NCBI GenBank assembly: GCA_030144725.1
Contig: JASKMD010000012.1
Span: 1,227,366-1,291,365, forward strand
Direction: 5' to 3'
From: Haematococcus lacustris
Lineage: Eukaryota; Chlorophyta; Chlorophyceae; Chlamydomonadales; Haematococcaceae
Length of the DNA stretch: 64,000 bases
The first letter of the stretch is position 1; each line of letters begins with the position of its first letter. The notes beneath the pieces are model-generated. The model made no database searches, was not told where the DNA came from, and saw nothing but the letters and a program-made list of their open reading frames with translations. This document shows positions 10,721-21,681 of this stretch, piece after piece. The position numbers and the translations under genes are program-made.

Positions 10721-11791
10721 TGTCCGGAGTCAGGCCAGCTGGTAGCTGACAGGCTGGCCCAGTGGAAACTGACCAAGGGCCAGGTGAAGCATGCCAGCGG
10801 CCTGAACAATGCCCGCCATGACACTGAGCGGTGGCTAGCACCAAGAAGGTGAAGGTGGGTGGGAGGGAGGGAGGGTAAGGGACTGGGAGGTGGTGGGTTA
10901 GGCATAACGTGAAAAGGTAGTTGACTGTGCCATGCCTAACCTGGTGTCACCATGTCAGCCGCCATGTGTGTGCCTTGTGTGCATGGCTGCAGTTGGAGGA
11001 GGAGGTGGCTGAGGTGTCCGTGGAGCGCCATGGGCATGCCAAGCAGCTGGTGGTCTTCTTTGGCGCAGCTGGCATTGGCACAGCGGGAGGGTGGGGTGCT
11101 GATGCGGTGCTGCGTGCCTGCTGCAAGGTGGTGTGCAGGCCCAGGGGCGCAGGCCAGCGGCGGGGCAGGGTGGTGCTAGTGGATGAGCACTGCACCACCC
11201 GGGTCAGCTCGGCAGTGAATGGCAAGCAGCCGTGTGAAGAGGAGGTAAACAAACTCAGTGCCACAAGGCCTGCAGGCTGGAAGCCACCAGCAGGGCAGGT
11301 GGAACAGCGCCTGGTGCGCCCAACATGGAGCCAGCATGCGTGACCAGCCAGTGCGGGGCCTGATGTGGTGCCCAGGAGTGGCCCCCCGCAAGCCCCCACA
11401 GGCCCCACGCAGCAGCCAGGAGGCCACACCGGCAGCAGTCTCAGAGCCAGGGCCCAGCACTCCCCCGCCAGCCAAGCACAGCAAGCGCACCAAGGCTGAG
11501 CAGGCAGCTGATCCCATCCAGGCCCTCAAGGGCAAAGGCAAGGCCAAAGGCAAGGCTGCCAAGCGCAAGCCAGCACCACAGCCAGGCAGGTGGCTGGACA
11601 GGGACTGCAATGCAGCGCTGAACATGCAGCGCATTGGGGAGCGCAGGTGGCGTCCACTGGAGCTGTGCTACTGGCCAGACCAGGGAGCTCTGCCAGCCAA
11701 GGGCAAGGAGTACCCTGGCCTGGGCTACAAGCGGCTGCGAGACAAGCCACCCAAGGCCCAGCAGCAGCAGCAGCCTCTTATGGCGCAGTAG
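10721..11791 (+). pseudogene. Fanzor/TnpB-like RNA-guided nuclease gene, broken copy F1
   Basis: An N-terminal piece (10721-10848, with WKLTKGQVKHASGLNNAR) is followed by an intron (10849-10992) and a second exon starting LEEEVAEVSVE. The second exon shows the RuvC-II-like motif VVLVDEH followed by C-T-T-R-VSSAVNG, then a Cys-containing ribbon region ending RGLMWCP, a Pro/Lys-rich linker, and the RuvC-III-like motif LDRDCNAALN (about 11593-11622). These motifs place it with the eukaryotic TnpB/Fanzor (OMEGA) group; this is an inference from motif order. It is broken in two ways: the middle region found in other members is deleted and frame-shifted at the intron junction, and one extra base at about 11335 shifts the frame in the ribbon. 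The conserved 3' flank follows the stop. Confidence 0.6.
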
Positions 11792-12060
11792 TGTGTGTCC
11801 CCCCACTTCAGCTGTCATCAGCTTACATTAGCGCATGTTTTGTCATGCCAACTCTACACAATAGCCCTCAGGGGACAGGCAATGATGTAGGTGGTAGGCA
11901 CTCGTGCACCATGTCCATGTGCACTGGTTATACTCCACACAACTCAATAACACCGAGTCGGGCTTCTATTGCCCACTAGTATTCCCGCTAGTGGCTGCCA
12001 GTGGCCACTACTGGTCCTGCTCAAATGGAGGCCCAAGTGAGGGACAAGGGGGCTGTGCTA
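11792..12060 (+). ncRNA. Conserved 3' flank of Fanzor-like copy F1 (candidate guide-RNA region) and element end
   Basis: After the stop codon about 100 bp is conserved with 58671-58780 and, inverted, with 33990-34094. It includes a perfect small hairpin, AGCTG-TCAT-CAGCT (11810-11823), a conserved GCATGTTTTGTCATGCCAAC core, and a CCCT/AGGG potential stem (11865-11874). Further right, 12004-12054 carries the family's terminal motif (GGCTCAAATGG...GAGGGACAAGGGGG type). In TnpB and Fanzor loci the guide RNA is made from the 3' end of the element, so this is a plausible omega-RNA region. No transcription evidence is available. Confidence 0.35.
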
Positions 12061-12351
12061 TACCAGATTCTTGAAGGATTCTTGAGAACCTCTGCAGCTG
12101 AAATGTCGGGGTCAAGGGCGAGCCATAGAGCCCCTAACCTAGGCCGACCACTTCACACGTGACAATGGCCTTCCGAAGATTCGTTCAAGACAGGCATTGG
12201 TCGCTAGTCACCCGTCATGCTTGTATAGAGCACGATGGAATGCGTAGGGTAACAAGTAAATATATGCATACAAATCTGCACGGTCCACATCAATGCTGAC
12301 ATTTACTTGCGGTCGCGATCAAGTATATTGGCTACCCATCAACACAATACT
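12061..12351 (+). other. 5' flank of SUMO gene A
   Basis: This is 290 bp between the Fanzor-like element end and the SUMO-A start codon. No gene is seen. It presumably contains the promoter, but the corresponding upstream sequence of SUMO-B (15.4-15.7 kb) is not obviously similar apart from the last few tens of bases before the ATG (the TACTATGGC context). Confidence 0.4.
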
Positions 12352-14532
12352 ATGGCGGAAGGCGGAGGCGACAGTGCAGTTCCCAAGCAGGAGTCTGCGG
12401 TCATCAACATTATCGTCAAGGTTGAGTGCGGCCGCAGTCGTAGCCGGTAATGACGACAAACTGTACTCAGTACCTCTGCTCGCGATAACCTGCCTTTCAG
12501 GACCAAGGTGGAAATGAGGTGAGCCACAGCTGCCTTGCCATCTGTGCGTTTTCACCCTGAACCCATGCTAGGTGTACCCCTGTTGTGCAGGTGCACTTCA
12601 AGATCAAGTGGGTAGCTGCATCAGAGCTTTGACCTGTTTCCTACCTGGACTATTGAACTGACGCCAGCATATGCTTCCTGTGTTCGACTTAGGCCCCACA
12701 CAAAGTTTGAAAAGGTGCGCACAGAATATTTTCAGCTCCTGCTACAAAGGAAGTCATTGCAACCCAGCACTAAGCAGTTGTCTGCAAGAAATTAAGCACG
12801 ATCATGGACCTTACGCTGCTCATGCTATTGGCCTTTGGCACCTCTTGTTTTGGGCTTGGGTGGGGGCAGGTGGTCACCCTATTGGTTGCCTATGTCCTGG
12901 TCATGCATTGGTCATGTGCTGGTAGTGTCTTCTTTTGCTCGCCGGGATTGGCTGTATATATTGGCCGCCACAGTAGCTTGGAGGAGTGGTTTTGCTCCAT
13001 GCACTTCACTGCTCAGGGGCTTGTTGCTGTCTAGCTAGACTCTGTGCTGCTCTGCACACGCTCATTCCACTGCTGCTGCAGTGTGACAGCAGCTGATGTA
13101 ATCTTCTTGCTCGCCCCTGAGCCTTGATACTGGTCAGGGCTAGAAGCAGAGGGCCAGCAGCATACAAAACCTTCACCACCTCCGCTGCACAGGTGCCACA
13201 CAGCCTGGTCCCTTTCCTTTCATGACCGCAGGTATTCAGTGCCTACTGTGCCAAGAAGGGTCAGGACGTCGCAACGCTCAGGTGGGAGCTGCCTGCTGTG
13301 TGAGCACCAACACCATCACCACAGGGGCACATAACAACCACCCACTCCATACCATCAAGCTGTGAACTTCACCGTCACGCCAATGGCTGCTTGGCTTGGA
13401 GATGTAGGTAGGCCAGGGCCGTCACATCGCATACCGCCCGCTCCTGCTCAAGACTGGCCTGGATGTGGCAGTTTGAATCTTCTTATGGCAGCACTGCAGA
13501 TCATGGCGACCCCATGTAACCTCTGTAGGGCACCTAAGTGTCTTAGCAGCGTCACCCGCTGCTGCATCAGGCTCTCCTGCATGTAAACCGCATCATGCCG
13601 TCAAGACCGTGACGGCAATGCTGGGTGCTGACAATGCAATGCACACCACCTTCTCACTCACTGCATCTCTCATGCAACAGGCAGGTTCCTGAAGCACACC
13701 CTTTCTGTGGGAGTACCAGCCGTGTGTCAAGTCTTGCATCATGGCATGCAGGGTGCTGCTGCTCTTCAGCAGCTCCATGCACTTGTGACGTGCGTGCATG
13801 TGCAGGTTCCTGTTTGATGGCAAGAGAATAGAGCCATCCTCCACACCAGCTATGGTAAGACTGAGAAGAGCAGCACTGCGCTTGTCTTGATTGTCAGTTT
13901 GTTGCCTGCTTGCCGGGAGTGATGCAAGTGCATGTGTCCGTGTGTGTGGCTCCATGCACTGGGCTGTGGACTGCTTGAGGCCTGCTTCCTGCTTCACCGT
14001 GCTGTGGGCTGAGGTGCTAATAAGGGATGACTCGCAAGCTTAAGTTATGCCATATCCAGTATGTGAGTGTGTGACACAGGCAACTGCCATTTAATAATGG
14101 TGTTGATGACAATGGTGGTTGTGACGGTGGTGATGGTCATGGTGGTGATGGTGGTGGTGATGGTGAGGGTGATAGTGTGTAAGCCATGTATTGTTGAAGC
14201 AATGGCATGCTGCATGGGCGGGGCGTTAAAGAAGTCATGTCCGCCTGTGCGCCTGCCTCTTTGCCCGCCTTGCCCACATGCCCCCCTGCATGCATGCATG
14301 GCCGCCAGCCAGCAGGGGGAACTGTCACTAGAAGCATTGGCTCCTGCTCCTTCTTCACCATGCTGCTGCTCCTCATTGCACCTGTCACTGCTGCTGCTGC
14401 TGCTGCTGCTCTGCTTAGATCGACATGGAGGATGGTGATAGCATCGACTGCCTGATAATGCAGTTGGGTGGGCGATCAGACGCCACACCATGCAAAGCCA
14501 ATGCAAGCAGGGGCCGCCTCCAGGCATGGTGA
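12352..14532 (+). CDS. SUMO (small ubiquitin-related modifier), copy A
   Basis: Seven exons, 12352-12420, 12501-12518, 12591-12607, 12693-12714, 13232-13281, 13806-13854 and 14419-14532, join in phase to 112 residues. SUMO is conjugated to lysines of nuclear and other proteins through its C-terminal diglycine. The visible signature runs VINIIVKDQGGNEVHFKIK, then FLFDGKRIEPSSTPA, then MEDGDSIDCLIMQLGG. The GG is followed by a 19-residue tail that a SUMO protease would remove. Compared with copy B, exon 5 has SAYCAKKGQDVATLR instead of NAYCDKKGQDPRAVK, so this paralog is the more divergent from canonical SUMO. A Fanzor-like remnant starts right after the stop. Both splice sites and frame are intact, so the gene is probably functional. 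Confidence 0.92.
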
Positions 14533-15310
14533 AGTGCAGCTGCAAGGAAGCTGAGCAGTTGTCATGACACCATGGGTGACTCTGATCAACACATGGCAGA
14601 TGCTCAAACCCTGGCAGTCAGCTGGCTCAGCTCAGCTGTGGGTGGCAACCAGGGTCTTGAGGTGCAGCTATGCCGGTGGCTGCGCCACAACAAGCCTAGT
14701 CCTGAGGAATGAGTCCTTTTACAGAGGGGAGGTGGATCACCATGCTGTGCCCAGCCTAGAGCAATGCCTGCCCAGCCTGCCAAGGGCAAGAGCACAACCT
14801 CCCCATCACAACCCCTGCACAGCCTCCCCTCCACCCACGCCATTGGGCAGGTGACTGGACTGGAGCACCAATGCGGTGCTGAACCTGCAGCGCGTTGATG
14901 AGAGCAGGCAATGGCCCCTGGATCAGTGCTGGTGGCCTGCCCTCCAAGCGTTATGCGGTCCAGCAAACAAGGCGTAGTGGCGATGAGCAATCAGCTGCGG
15001 GTCCGGCCACCTAACATGAATCCGTGGGTGGTCAGAGCCATAGTGGCCATTAAGTCATCAGCTGTAAGCTGTTTGGTGAGAGGGTGAGAGAGCTGTGCAT
15101 GTCTTCAGGAACCATGAAGTAGATGGATGTTCCAAATTACCCACAAGCCAACATGTTGTTCCTGATGAATGAGTCTCATCCTGATGAATGAGTTTTGTTG
15201 GCCTGTAAGCTGTTTGGTCATCACCAGCAACGTCACTGCACCCATGCAGCTCGGCGGGGAGCCCAGGGGAGCTTGGTGAAGCCAGCGGAACTGTCAGGCT
15301 TTGCAGCTTT
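14190..15310 (+). repeat. Inverted-duplication partner of 815-2410
   Basis: This segment includes the last intron end and last exon of SUMO-A, the Fanzor-like remnant downstream, and flank to about 15310. It carries an insertion at about 15068-15222 that is missing from the other copy; that insertion contains two near-repeats of a CCTGATGAATGAGT unit. Because this copy is joined to a complete SUMO gene, it is the likely source of the copy at 0.8-2.4 kb. Confidence 0.75.
14690..14993 (+). pseudogene. Fanzor-like C-terminal remnant F6
   Basis: In the frame running 14848-14976 the sequence shows a tryptophan/aspartate pattern followed by TNAVLNLQRVDES and QWPLDQCWWP. This corresponds to the RuvC-III region DRDxNAALN of the other copies and its LELCYW tail. 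A TGA replaces a codon just before the LDW motif, so the remnant is dead. The same remnant is found inverted at about 950-1140. It sits 160-440 bp downstream of the SUMO-A stop. The catalytic first Asp of DRD is visible only as LDW, i.e. altered. Confidence 0.5.
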
Positions 15311-15709
15311 AGGGCTATGCATCTGCTTTTGGTTGAGCCCACACTGTGTGAGTTGACACACACGGGTTGTGATGGTCGAGCTTCAAGGCTGTGTCAGAGT
15401 AGGAGCTAAAGGAGAAGCAGTTGCAATTGAAGTGAAGGGTTGCTAGGAACAATCACCATTCTCCTCATAGCCCGTAACACAGTGACACTTGACCATCGTG
15501 ATCACATTTGTTCTCATATCCGTATGTCACTTCCATATGTCAGTATGCGGCGTAGACGTTGTCATGACGCCGGCAGCGAGGCCATACAGATCCATAAGGA
15601 CCAGGCATGGTGGATTACATTGTCCGATCAAACCCATGTGCGAAGTGTTTAAACCCGTTACTCGCAGCTCTACGTGATACGGGTGTTCACTACAACCCTT
15701 TACACTACT
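15311..15709 (+). other. Intergenic DNA between the SUMO genes
   Basis: No conserved gene is recognised. It separates the duplicated segment from the start of SUMO-B and should contain the SUMO-B promoter. Confidence 0.4.
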
Positions 15710-16934
15710 ATGGCAGAAGGCGGAGGCGACAATGCAGTCCCCAAGCAGGAGTCTGCGGCCATTAACATCGTAGTTCGAGTTGAGTGCGGCCGCAGTTGTA
15801 GCCGGTAATGATGACAACACTTTACTCACTGCCTCTGCTCGCGGTAACCTCCCTTTCAGGACCAAGCTGGAAATGAGGTGAGCCACAGCTGCCTTGCCAT
15901 CTGTGCGTCTTCACCCTGAACCCATGTTAGGTGTACCCCTGTTGTGCAGGTGCACTTCAAGATCAAGTGGGTAGCTGCATCAGAGCTTTGACCTGTTTCC
16001 TACCTGGACTATTGAACTGACGCCAGCATATGCTTCCTGTGTTTGCCTTAGGACCCACACAAAGTTTGAAAAGGTGTGCACAGATGTAGACCTTGTCAAA
16101 ATGGCCTCAGCATAGCAGTATGGGCCACCTTTTCAGACAATGTTGATCTGGCCTGTTGATCCATGATGGCGTTGTTGAGGAAGACATTCTTTGCTGGACG
16201 TAGGTGTTCAATGCTTACTGCGATAAGAAGGGTCAAGACCCTCGCGCGGTCAAGTGCGTGACGGAAACGCGGGGCGCTGACAATGCAATGCACACCACCT
16301 TCTCAATCACCACATCGCTGATGTAATAGGCATTCCTGAAGCACACCCTTTCTGTGGAAGTACCAGCCGTGTGTCAAGTCTTGCGTCATGGCTCTTCAGC
16401 AGCCCCATGCACTTGTGACATATGTGCATGTGCAGGTTCCTGTTTGATGGCCAGAGAGTGGAACCGTCATCCACACCAGCAACAGTAAGACTGGGAAGAG
16501 CAGCACTGCGCTTGTCTTGGTTGTCAGTTTGTTGCCTGCTTGCCGGGAGTGATGCAAGTGCATGTGTCCGTGTGTGTGGCTCCATGCACTGAGCTGTGGA
16601 CTGCTTGAGGCCTGCTTCCCTTCCCTTCCATACCTCCTCGCAGTAGCAGAGAGTTTGTGGAGTCCTGCCTGCTCGCCCATTCCCAAATCCATGGTGGCTA
16701 GATCCCATTCTGTGGTTCAATGATATCTCCATGCTCTGTACCCTTCTTGCCATACACACTTTTGACTGCTGCTGCTGCTGCTGCTACTGTCACTGCTGCT
16801 GCTGTTGCTCTGTTCAGCATGAGATGGAGGACGGCGATATCATTGACTGCATGATTGAGCAGATTGGTGGGGCACATGGGCCGCCCATGTTGCAAGGCAG
16901 ACGCAGCAAGGGGATTAGTCCAGGCAGTGCCTAG
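15710..16934 (+). CDS. SUMO (small ubiquitin-related modifier), copy B
   Basis: Seven exons, 15710-15778, 15860-15877, 15950-15966, 16052-16073, 16204-16253, 16436-16484 and 16818-16934, give 113 residues with all phases matching. The exon lengths equal those of copy A except for the last one, showing tandem duplication. The fold signature is canonical: INIVVRDQAGNEVHFKIK, FNAYCDKKGQDPR, FLFDGQRVEPSSTPA and MEDGDIIDCMIEQIGG. A 20-residue tail follows the diglycine. It is closer to typical plant and algal SUMO than copy A. Introns 1-3 and their flanks are highly similar to copy A, while intron 4 is much shorter here (about 130 bp versus 517 bp). A Fanzor-family terminal motif begins about 17 bp after the stop. 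Confidence 0.95.
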
Positions 16935-16949
16935 AGCCGCTGGGAATGT

Positions 16950-17000
16950 CCACTACTGGTCCGGCTCAAATGGACGCCCTAGTGAGGGACAAGGGGGTTG
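16950..17000 (+). mobile_element. Fanzor-family terminal motif, solo copy
   Basis: About 50 bp similar to the ends at 12004-12054, 33847-33900 (inverted) and 40908-40940 (inverted). The core is GGCTCAAATGG, a short gap, then AGTGAGGGACAAGGGGG. No coding sequence of the family accompanies it here. It is read as the remaining end of an excised or decayed element. Confidence 0.5.
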
Positions 17001-19094
17001 ACCTACATGTCGCCAGTCCGCCTGCTGCCGCCAGGCCACCTAGAAGCAAGCGCACCACAGTCGCAGTGCACGAGACAGTGCCATGGAAGATAGAGGAGTG
17101 TCAGCCTTAGGGGCTGGTGACATCCCATGATGGGAAGGCACTGACAGGAGACCGTTTGGACCGAAAGATCTCAATGTGTGATGCATTAAGTAACATCATG
17201 CATGGCAGATGTTTTGAGGTGCGCTACATGCCACTGCGCACGCCTTGAGAAGGTGCTGTTGCAGCATGGCAACGCTGTAACACGACACCCTGGAACACTG
17301 GCGTGCAAGCGAGGCACCTGTGGGTGTGAGTTGCAGACCTTGCGCTGTTGCTCCTGACCGTCAGTCTAAAGCTGCCTGGCAGACCTCCCCTCGCAGGGTT
17401 CTTAGATTTTCTGCAACTGGGTGCAGCTAAATGTATACTTGGCAGCTAGGTGCGCAAGCAAAGCCCACAGTGTCCCGGTCGCCTGGCGCACAAGTAGGGC
17501 ACCTCAGGGAGAGGCTAAGCTAGATGCACAAACGAAGCCTGCAAAGATGTTCGATTCCCCATGGAGGCCTGGGGCCGTTTCCCATTGGCGGAGGACAGGA
17601 GCGTGGACTCAGGGCGCTATTTCAATGTCGAGGCGAGGCGAGGTGCATGGGGTGCTTTTTCGAGGCGAGGCGGCGAGGCGAGGCGGCGAGGTCTCCATGT
17701 CCCTCTAACCGCCCCCAACTGCCCTACCTCGCCCCTCGCGATTCCAATGGCGAGGCGAGGTCGAGATGCCCATGCCACCAGTTTTGCGTGCATGGGGCCT
17801 CGCCGTCTCGCCAAGCCTATCTCGCCCCCAGGCCCAGCGAGGCGAGGCGAGGTCACAGGCGAGGTGTGACTGTTTTCCAGAACTAGCAGCTTGGCGAGTC
17901 TGGGGTAGCGAGTGGCTGCGCGATGCTCCTGCGTGCTTGCACCTGCTGTGATTTTCTTTGCCCGCTTTGACTGCTTTGACCGCTTTGACCGCTTTGTCAA
18001 TGTGTAGCTAGCTAGTTTGCGGAGAATGTTTAGCTGGCCGACTGTCATCGGATGAGAAATGAGCGAAGAGGCTGGTCAAATACTTGAACACTCGCCTCGC
18101 CTCGCCTCGCCTCGCCTCGCCTCGCCTGTCTCGCCGCATTGGAATCGCAAAATTCAAAAACGCCACATGCACGGTGCGTTTCCAATAGGCTGCATGGGAG
18201 GTGGGAGCTGGGAGCGGAGTCGCATGGGCCCATGCACCGATTTGGTGTTTCCATTGCGCTGAATCTGGGAGCTTGGAGCTGCATGGACCCTTTTGGCTGC
18301 ATTTTTACAAGTTTGCAACACGACTCTTGGTGGGCTGGTGCTTTGCAAGGCTATGATCTCTGCCTATTGCAGGTTGTGTGGTGCAACTCTGCTTGGACCG
18401 TGGCTGCAGTTTGCAGGACTACAGGTTTGGTGACAACAAGTTCGCTCTTCTCCCGTTAGCTGGGGTGGTGGCGAGGATGAAGGTGGCAAGCAGAGTAGCA
18501 AGTAGTGGTAGCAGAGTAGCAAGTAGCAAGCAGCGTAGCAACCAGAGTAGCAAGTAGTAGATGTGCACGGCAAGCTAAGCTAATCTCCGCGTTAGCGGGC
18601 GAAGCAAGTCAGCTGTACAAGCCGCGCAAGCGGGACTAGCTAAACATTCTCCGCGTTAAACATTCTCCGCAAAGCGGGCAAAGCAAGTTAAAGCACAGCA
18701 GGTGCAGGCAAGCAGCAACTTTGCAGGCACTCAGAACTGCACACTAGCGGTCATCTCAGCGGTTAAGAAGCTGAAGGTTGCTCCGCAATGTTGAGGTTGC
18801 GATAGAACTGCGGAGGAGGGCCTTGTGCCGTTGTCTCCTCAGCGATGTTGCCAGTGGACCGATACCGGGGCACAGGCGCGCAGAGCAGCGCAGAGCATAG
18901 CAGAGCAGAGCTCGCAAAAACATTAAATTTGAAATTTGGGATGCATTGGAGGCAGAAGGCCCTTTTGGGAGAACATGAGCAGGACATGGGGGCTGCATGC
19001 CTAGCTCCCATCTCCAAGCATTGGAAACGGGAGCGCGGAGGAGCCGCATGGAGACCGCATGCACCGTGTTTGGCTCGAGCTCCCAGCTCCCAGC
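17001..19094. repeat. Repeat-rich intergenic DNA with (CGAGG)n and AGTAGCA-type runs
   Basis: No gene is recognised. 17620-17860 and 18090-18127 contain clusters of the pentamer CGAGG/CCTCG, repeatedly next to a CCATTGGAAT-like motif; the same pair occurs at 20980-21010. 18480-18560 has short AGTAGCA/AGTAGCAAG repeats. 17900-18060 and 18570-18700 share imperfect inverted sequence around CTCCGC and AGCTAAACATTCTCCGC. The low-complexity open frames here are not credible genes. Confidence 0.6.
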
Positions 19095-20884
19095 TCAGGC
19101 GTTCCCAACTACCTGAAAACCACCCCCCTGTGATATGAAGCCCGTATCTCCGCAGCCACTCAGTCAAAAATATATGTAAACAGTGCTTCGAACAGAGGAG
19201 AGTCATATCTACGAAATGGCCGACGCAGCTAAAACTATCTCGCTCTGTGGTGCTCAGTGCCTGTCCAAAGATACACATTTGAATTCATGCGATTTCGCCA
19301 CATGCGAGACGCGCCGCACTAGCACGCTTCGCCACGCTGTTGTGAGTGGCACCTGCAACACGCAGCAGCAGTCGGAACATGTTTTGCTTTTGGCATGTGG
19401 ACGCGACGACGGCAGTCGTGACGACTGGATACCACTATGAGCTTTTGGAGCTGCTGCTGGCGCTAGTGCATTACCGGCTGCTCCACTACGCTTAAACACG
19501 GTGCTAGGTGCAGTACGTGGTGTTGTCTCACCTTGCTTTGCTGCCCTCGACTTGTTAGCTGCAGGTGCCCCACGCTTACGGGACGTGCTTGCCGCTGCCA
19601 GCTGTTGCTGCTGCTGAGGGGGTGCACCAGCAGGCTCAGCCAGCTCAGGGGTGGTGCCTGCAGGTGTCAGCTGCTGCTGAGGGGGCGCAGCTGCGGCAAG
19701 CTTCCCACGGATGTGGATGCACACGTGGCTCAGTAGCTTGGGTACCCTCCAGCTCCAGCTACCCTCAAGCTCCAGCCCTGCCAGGGAGTGATTGGTAGCT
19801 GCTGTTTTGGATGCCACCTGCTGCAAAGCCGTATGCTCATCTTGCAGGCGTTGGTGTGCTAGGTGCAGTACGTGGTGTTGTCTAGGTCGCTCTGCAACCC
19901 ATCCACGGTGCCCATAAGGGACTGCTCCACATCCTGCAGCCGCTGCACCTCAGCCTGCAGGTCACGGTTTGTCGCTTGTGCCGTACAAGCTGCAGCCTTG
20001 ATGTTGTTAGGGCAATGCAGATAGCCAGCCCTTGGCGACTTGTTTAGTGCATGGAGATGAGCACTCTTTGTTTGTTGATGGATACGGAGATGGGTGAAGG
20101 AGAGGTAGGGGGGAGATGGGTGAAGGAGAGGTAGGGGAGAGGTAGGAGGCGGGGAGAAGGAGAGTTAGGGGGCAGGAGGCTGATGGCAGGCTGGGAGGAG
20201 GGGCTACTGGGAGCTGGGCGGGGTAGACGAGGTTGGGAGGTGGTGGGTTAGGATGTGTTGGTGGTGGCCACGTGGCGGAGTGGTAAGCCAAGCTCAGTCG
20301 GCTCCTCGTGCACCTGTAGCCATCAGCATGTGTACCTTGTAAGCGGTATAACTTGTCACATACAAACCCAATGATTGAGTTGCATAGTGTCATGGACGCG
20401 TTAATGAGTATGCTACAAATGGTATGTGTGAGGTCAGGCTGTTTGTTCAATGGTCCAAAACATAAAGCGGATCATAGCTGGAGGGGGTGACTAGTCCCTA
20501 CTGTGCCGCCCACCATTACAGCGATACAGCGCTGCCACACACAAACCGGGGTTCCTTCACATCCTCGCCATGCGGCCTGCACCATCAAGAAGCTCGCGCA
20601 GCCATGTTTGCCGGACTTCAGTGGTGTGCGCCACCGACATGTCGTGCATCGCTAACGGATAGCCAAGGACGTAGCTTACCAGTGTAGCTAACCACGGTCT
20701 GCGATTGGGACACATCCGGGGTCACATGTGGCTGCCCGCATCGAAAGACTCCGATGGCAATTCCAGTCGAACATTAAACGCGCAATATCGCATTGCAGCA
20801 GACGCAGCAAACGTTACATCAAATGATGGAGTAGATGGGCCGCAGTTGCATGAAGATTACCAACCCCATGTTGGGAACGCCTGA
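19095..20884. mobile_element. DNA transposon-like element, 1.79 kb, TCAGGCGTTCCCAAC ends
   Basis: The element begins TCAGGCGTTCCCAACTACC and ends GGTTGGGAACGCCTGA-like (TTGGGAACGCCTGA at 20871-20884). Both sides are flanked by TCCCAGC (19088-19094 and 20885-20891), consistent with a 7-8 bp target duplication. The interior has a minus-strand frame (19254-19826) rich in Pro, Gln and Ala with a basic STSRKRGAPAANKSRAAKQG segment and a Cys-rich start. This resembles the N-terminal part of a transposase, and a similar frame occurs at 39.72-39.91 kb. No catalytic domain is recognised. A G/A-rich tract lies at 20080-20240. It is probably non-autonomous. Confidence 0.6.
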
Positions 20885-21017
20885 TCCCAGCTCCCGCTCC
20901 AACGCCTCCATGCAAAAAAGTGCCATGCAGCTCACAGCTCCCAACTCCCACGCATTGGAAACGCACTGTCAGTCCACATGGAGCCTCGCCTCGCCTCGCC
21001 CCATTGGAATTGCGCCC

Positions 21018-21681
21018 TCAGTAGGCCCCAACATGGGGTTGGTAATCTTCATGCGGTGTCTTTTGCTGATATAGCCAAGCGTCACTCCCTGCATGGGCTG
21101 TAGCTAGCTACTGAATAAGCACGGGCACGGGCACGGGCTGGGCTGGGCTGGGCTGGGCTGAGTTGGGCAAGCATTGCATTTTTTTTGTGAAGCATGGCAA
21201 GGTGCTCGTCATCAGAGTAACAGCTGGTATTCCCGAAGATGCAGCTGCAGGACCAGCAACGGATGATGCAACAGGAACAATGGTGGATGCGGCTGTAGGA
21301 CCAGCAGGGGACAATCATCGCTTCAGCCTTGTTTATCCGTGCGTGTGTGGAGGGGCGCTGTTGATTGGCACGCCATGTGGATCGTTTTTACTGCGGCGAC
21401 TGCCCCTGAGTGTGTGCAGGTGCTCTTGGGCCAGGTCGATCGCGACAGTCGCTCGCGGCGAGGCCCGCATGAGCAAAAAATGCATGAGTTCGAATGCCGA
21501 GATTTGAACCGCCATGAACATTGCGCTCAGAACACTGCACTGTGATTTAATGGAACACATTGCACCCGTAGCTGACAGAGTTCTTTATCCGAGGATGTGC
21601 GTTACATACAAACCACATGGCTGAGACGCGGCGTCGTTTTGATTACCAGGGGTAGGTTTCCTGTTAGTTGGGGCCGCCTGA
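21018..21681. mobile_element. Related terminal-inverted-repeat element, about 0.66 kb
   Basis: Left end TCAGTAGGCCCCAACATG and right end GTTAGTTGGGGCCGCCTGA are imperfect inverted repeats of the same type as the ends of the 46380-47604 element. 21345-21681 is about 75-80% similar by eye to 40015-40349 in the same orientation, including the AGACGCGGCGTCGTTTTG block and the terminal GATTACCAGGGGTAGG. A GGGCT pentamer run sits at 21138-21160. No intact transposase is present. Confidence 0.5.

Noticed and set aside
12804..13034. Hydrophobic 76-codon frame
   Set aside because: It lies inside intron 4 of SUMO-A and is not preserved in the paralog's intron.
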